A stretch of 43,915 bases of DNA from Fodinibius sp050117475 (lineage in GTDB: Bacteria > Bacteroidota > Rhodothermia > Balneolales > Balneolaceae): NCBI GenBank assembly GCA_050117475.1, contig JASFMR010000019.1, forward strand, positions 1-43,915, in the 5' to 3' direction. Below the pieces are notes generated by a model. It was not told where the DNA came from. It saw only the letters and a program-made list of their open reading frames with translations, and searched no databases. Positions 42,862 to 43,915 of this stretch are shown piece by piece. Position 1 is the stretch's first letter. The number at the start of each line of letters is the position of its first letter. Position numbers and translations under genes: made by a program.

Positions 42862-43915
42862 ATGAGTAATAAACTACCATTACTGTGGCTCACTATAATT
42901 ATATTAACCTTTTCTTCTACTTATTGCTTTGCCCAGACAGGTTCAGTAAAAGGCCGTGTTTTGGATGCTAAAAACCAACCGCTACAAGGGGCCACCGTCC
43001 TAATCCAGAATACAACCCTGGGAACGGCCACAGACAGAGATGGCAATTTTTTAATTGAGGATGTACCTACCGGTGAACAAACCCTGGTCGTTCGGTTTAT
43101 AGGGTATTCTTCAGTCCAAAAACAGATAACTGTTGCAGCAAATCAGGAATTAGAGGTCTATGTGACCCTTACCGAAGATCTGCTCGGTTTGGATGAAGTA
43201 ATCGTTTCGGGGACGTTTAATCCCGCTACCAAACTGGAATCCAGTACTTCCATCACCACTCTTGATCCGCAGCATATTGGCAGGCGTCTCCCTACCGGTA
43301 CGGCCGACTTGTTAAACGCGGTTCCGGGTATGCAGGTAACGGGTAATTACGGGACGGTTGGCGCCGATGTTACGGTAAGGGGGCTCCCGCTCACAGAAAA
43401 CAGTTCATTTCGCTATATCAGTCTAGAAGAAGACGGTTTGCCGACTTTCGAAGTTCCCGGATTGTTATTTGCTTTCCCCGATGCGATGGTTCGTCACGAT
43501 GAAACGGTTAATCGAGTAGAAGTCGTCCGTGGAGGCAGTTCGGCAATTTTTGCTTCCAATACGCCCGGCGGGATTGTCAACTTTATAAGCAAGACCGGCG
43601 GACCTGAGATATCAGGTTTATTAAAAAGCACGGGAGGACTTCAGGGAATGTATCGGCAGGATTTTAATCTCGGTGGACCACTTGCAGATAAATGGCAATT
43701 TAATATTGGGGGATACTACCGCTATGATGAAGGGGTAAGGAATCCCGGCTATCCAGCTAATCGCGGCGGGCAGGTGAAGCTTAATGTCACCCGTAACCTG
43801 AACTCTGGTTTTGTGCGTTTTTATGGGAAGTACCTCAATGAAAAGGATGTATGGTTTTTGGGAATCCCATTTCAAAATTACAAGGATCCCGAGCCCATCC
43901 CCGGCGGGCCGGGCA
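42862..43915 (+). CDS. TonB-dependent receptor, cut by the window end
   Basis: An open frame from the ATG at 42862 to the end of the window (at least 351 codons). Signal peptide MSNKLPLLWL... ending CFAQ, then a carboxypeptidase-regulatory-like domain (about 28-105; GRVLDAKNQPLQGATVLIQN, GTATDRDGNF) and a plug (about 120-245; LLNAVPGMQVTGNYG, VEVVRGGSSAIF and GGIVNFISKTGG). The beginning of the barrel follows. No STN domain. The ribosome binding site is weak (AACA before ATG). Cotranscribed with the two AhpD-like genes by spacing; substrate unknown. Confidence 0.88.
   Translation, partial: MSNKLPLLWLTIIILTFSSTYCFAQTGSVKGRVLDAKNQPLQGATVLIQNTTLGTATDRDGNFLIEDVPTGEQTLVVRFIGYSSVQKQITVAANQELEVYVTLTEDLLGLDEVIVSGTFNPATKLESSTSITTLDPQHIGRRLPTGTADLLNAVPGMQVTGNYGTVGADVTVRGLPLTENSSFRYISLEEDGLPTFEVPGLLFAFPDAMVRHDETVNRVEVVRGGSSAIFASNTPGGIVNFISKTGGPEISGLLKSTGGLQGMYRQDFNLGGPLADKWQFNIGGYYRYDEGVRNPGYPANRGGQVKLNVTRNLNSGFVRFYGKYLNEKDVWFLGIPFQNYKDPEPIPGGPG

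Overview
The window looks like chromosomal DNA from a member of the FCB group, most likely Balneolota/Rhodothermota (a Balneolaceae-type halophile) or a close Bacteroidota relative. The evidence is gene content: a DUF4295 small protein next to rpmG and rpmB; a FecI-like sigma / FecR anti-sigma / STN-domain TonB receptor cassette; TonB receptors with carboxypeptidase-regulatory-like N-termini; a DUF6567-type lipoprotein; and a bacillithiol-transferase-like DinB protein. Genus-level assignment is inference. I see no prophage, insertion sequence, CRISPR array, rRNA or tRNA.

Layout. 1-6.6 kb: two large secreted TPR-CHAT (caspase-like) proteins on the minus strand, with an unannotated 27-residue peptide gene between them on the plus strand. 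The peptide ends in four glycines and has its own ribosome binding site and terminator. 6.9-10.2 kb: ftsY, a CDP-alcohol phosphatidyltransferase (pgsA-like), a Nudix ADP-ribose pyrophosphatase, a small acidic protein and an HTH protein. 10.2-11.0 kb: gene-free DNA with degenerate dispersed repeats. 11.0-16.4 kb: ECF sigma factor, FecR, TonB receptor with STN domain, and a lipoprotein, followed by an in-frame open segment lacking a normal start. 16.6-20.4 kb: three DinB-fold proteins (one with lost metal ligands), an alpha/beta hydrolase, a monooxygenase-like protein and purM. 20.4-20.84 kb: an AT-rich gene-free stretch with about ten DnaA boxes on both strands, a strong candidate for oriC. 20.8-31 kb: dtd, an AlkP-superfamily enzyme, a DUF6567 lipoprotein, adk, an MscS channel, a large secreted BNR-repeat protein, a LolC/E-type permease, a MarR regulator with a perfect inverted repeat at its promoter, xthA and a truncated four-helix-bundle gene. 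31.2-39 kb: housekeeping block (tyrS-cvpA-yqeY; rpmB-rpmG-DUF4295; gyrB-gyrA). 39.2-43.9 kb: an MFS transporter, an unknown winged-helix protein, then an apparent operon of two carboxymuconolactone-decarboxylase/AhpD-like proteins and a TonB receptor cut by the window end.

How the parts fit: the sigma-FecR-STN receptor set is a classical cell-surface signalling circuit, in which ligand binding at the outer membrane is relayed through FecR to the sigma factor. The most promising candidate for something undescribed is the pair of exported TPR-CHAT proteins flanking the glycine-tailed micropeptide. The most useful structural call is the DnaA-box cluster at 20468-20834.
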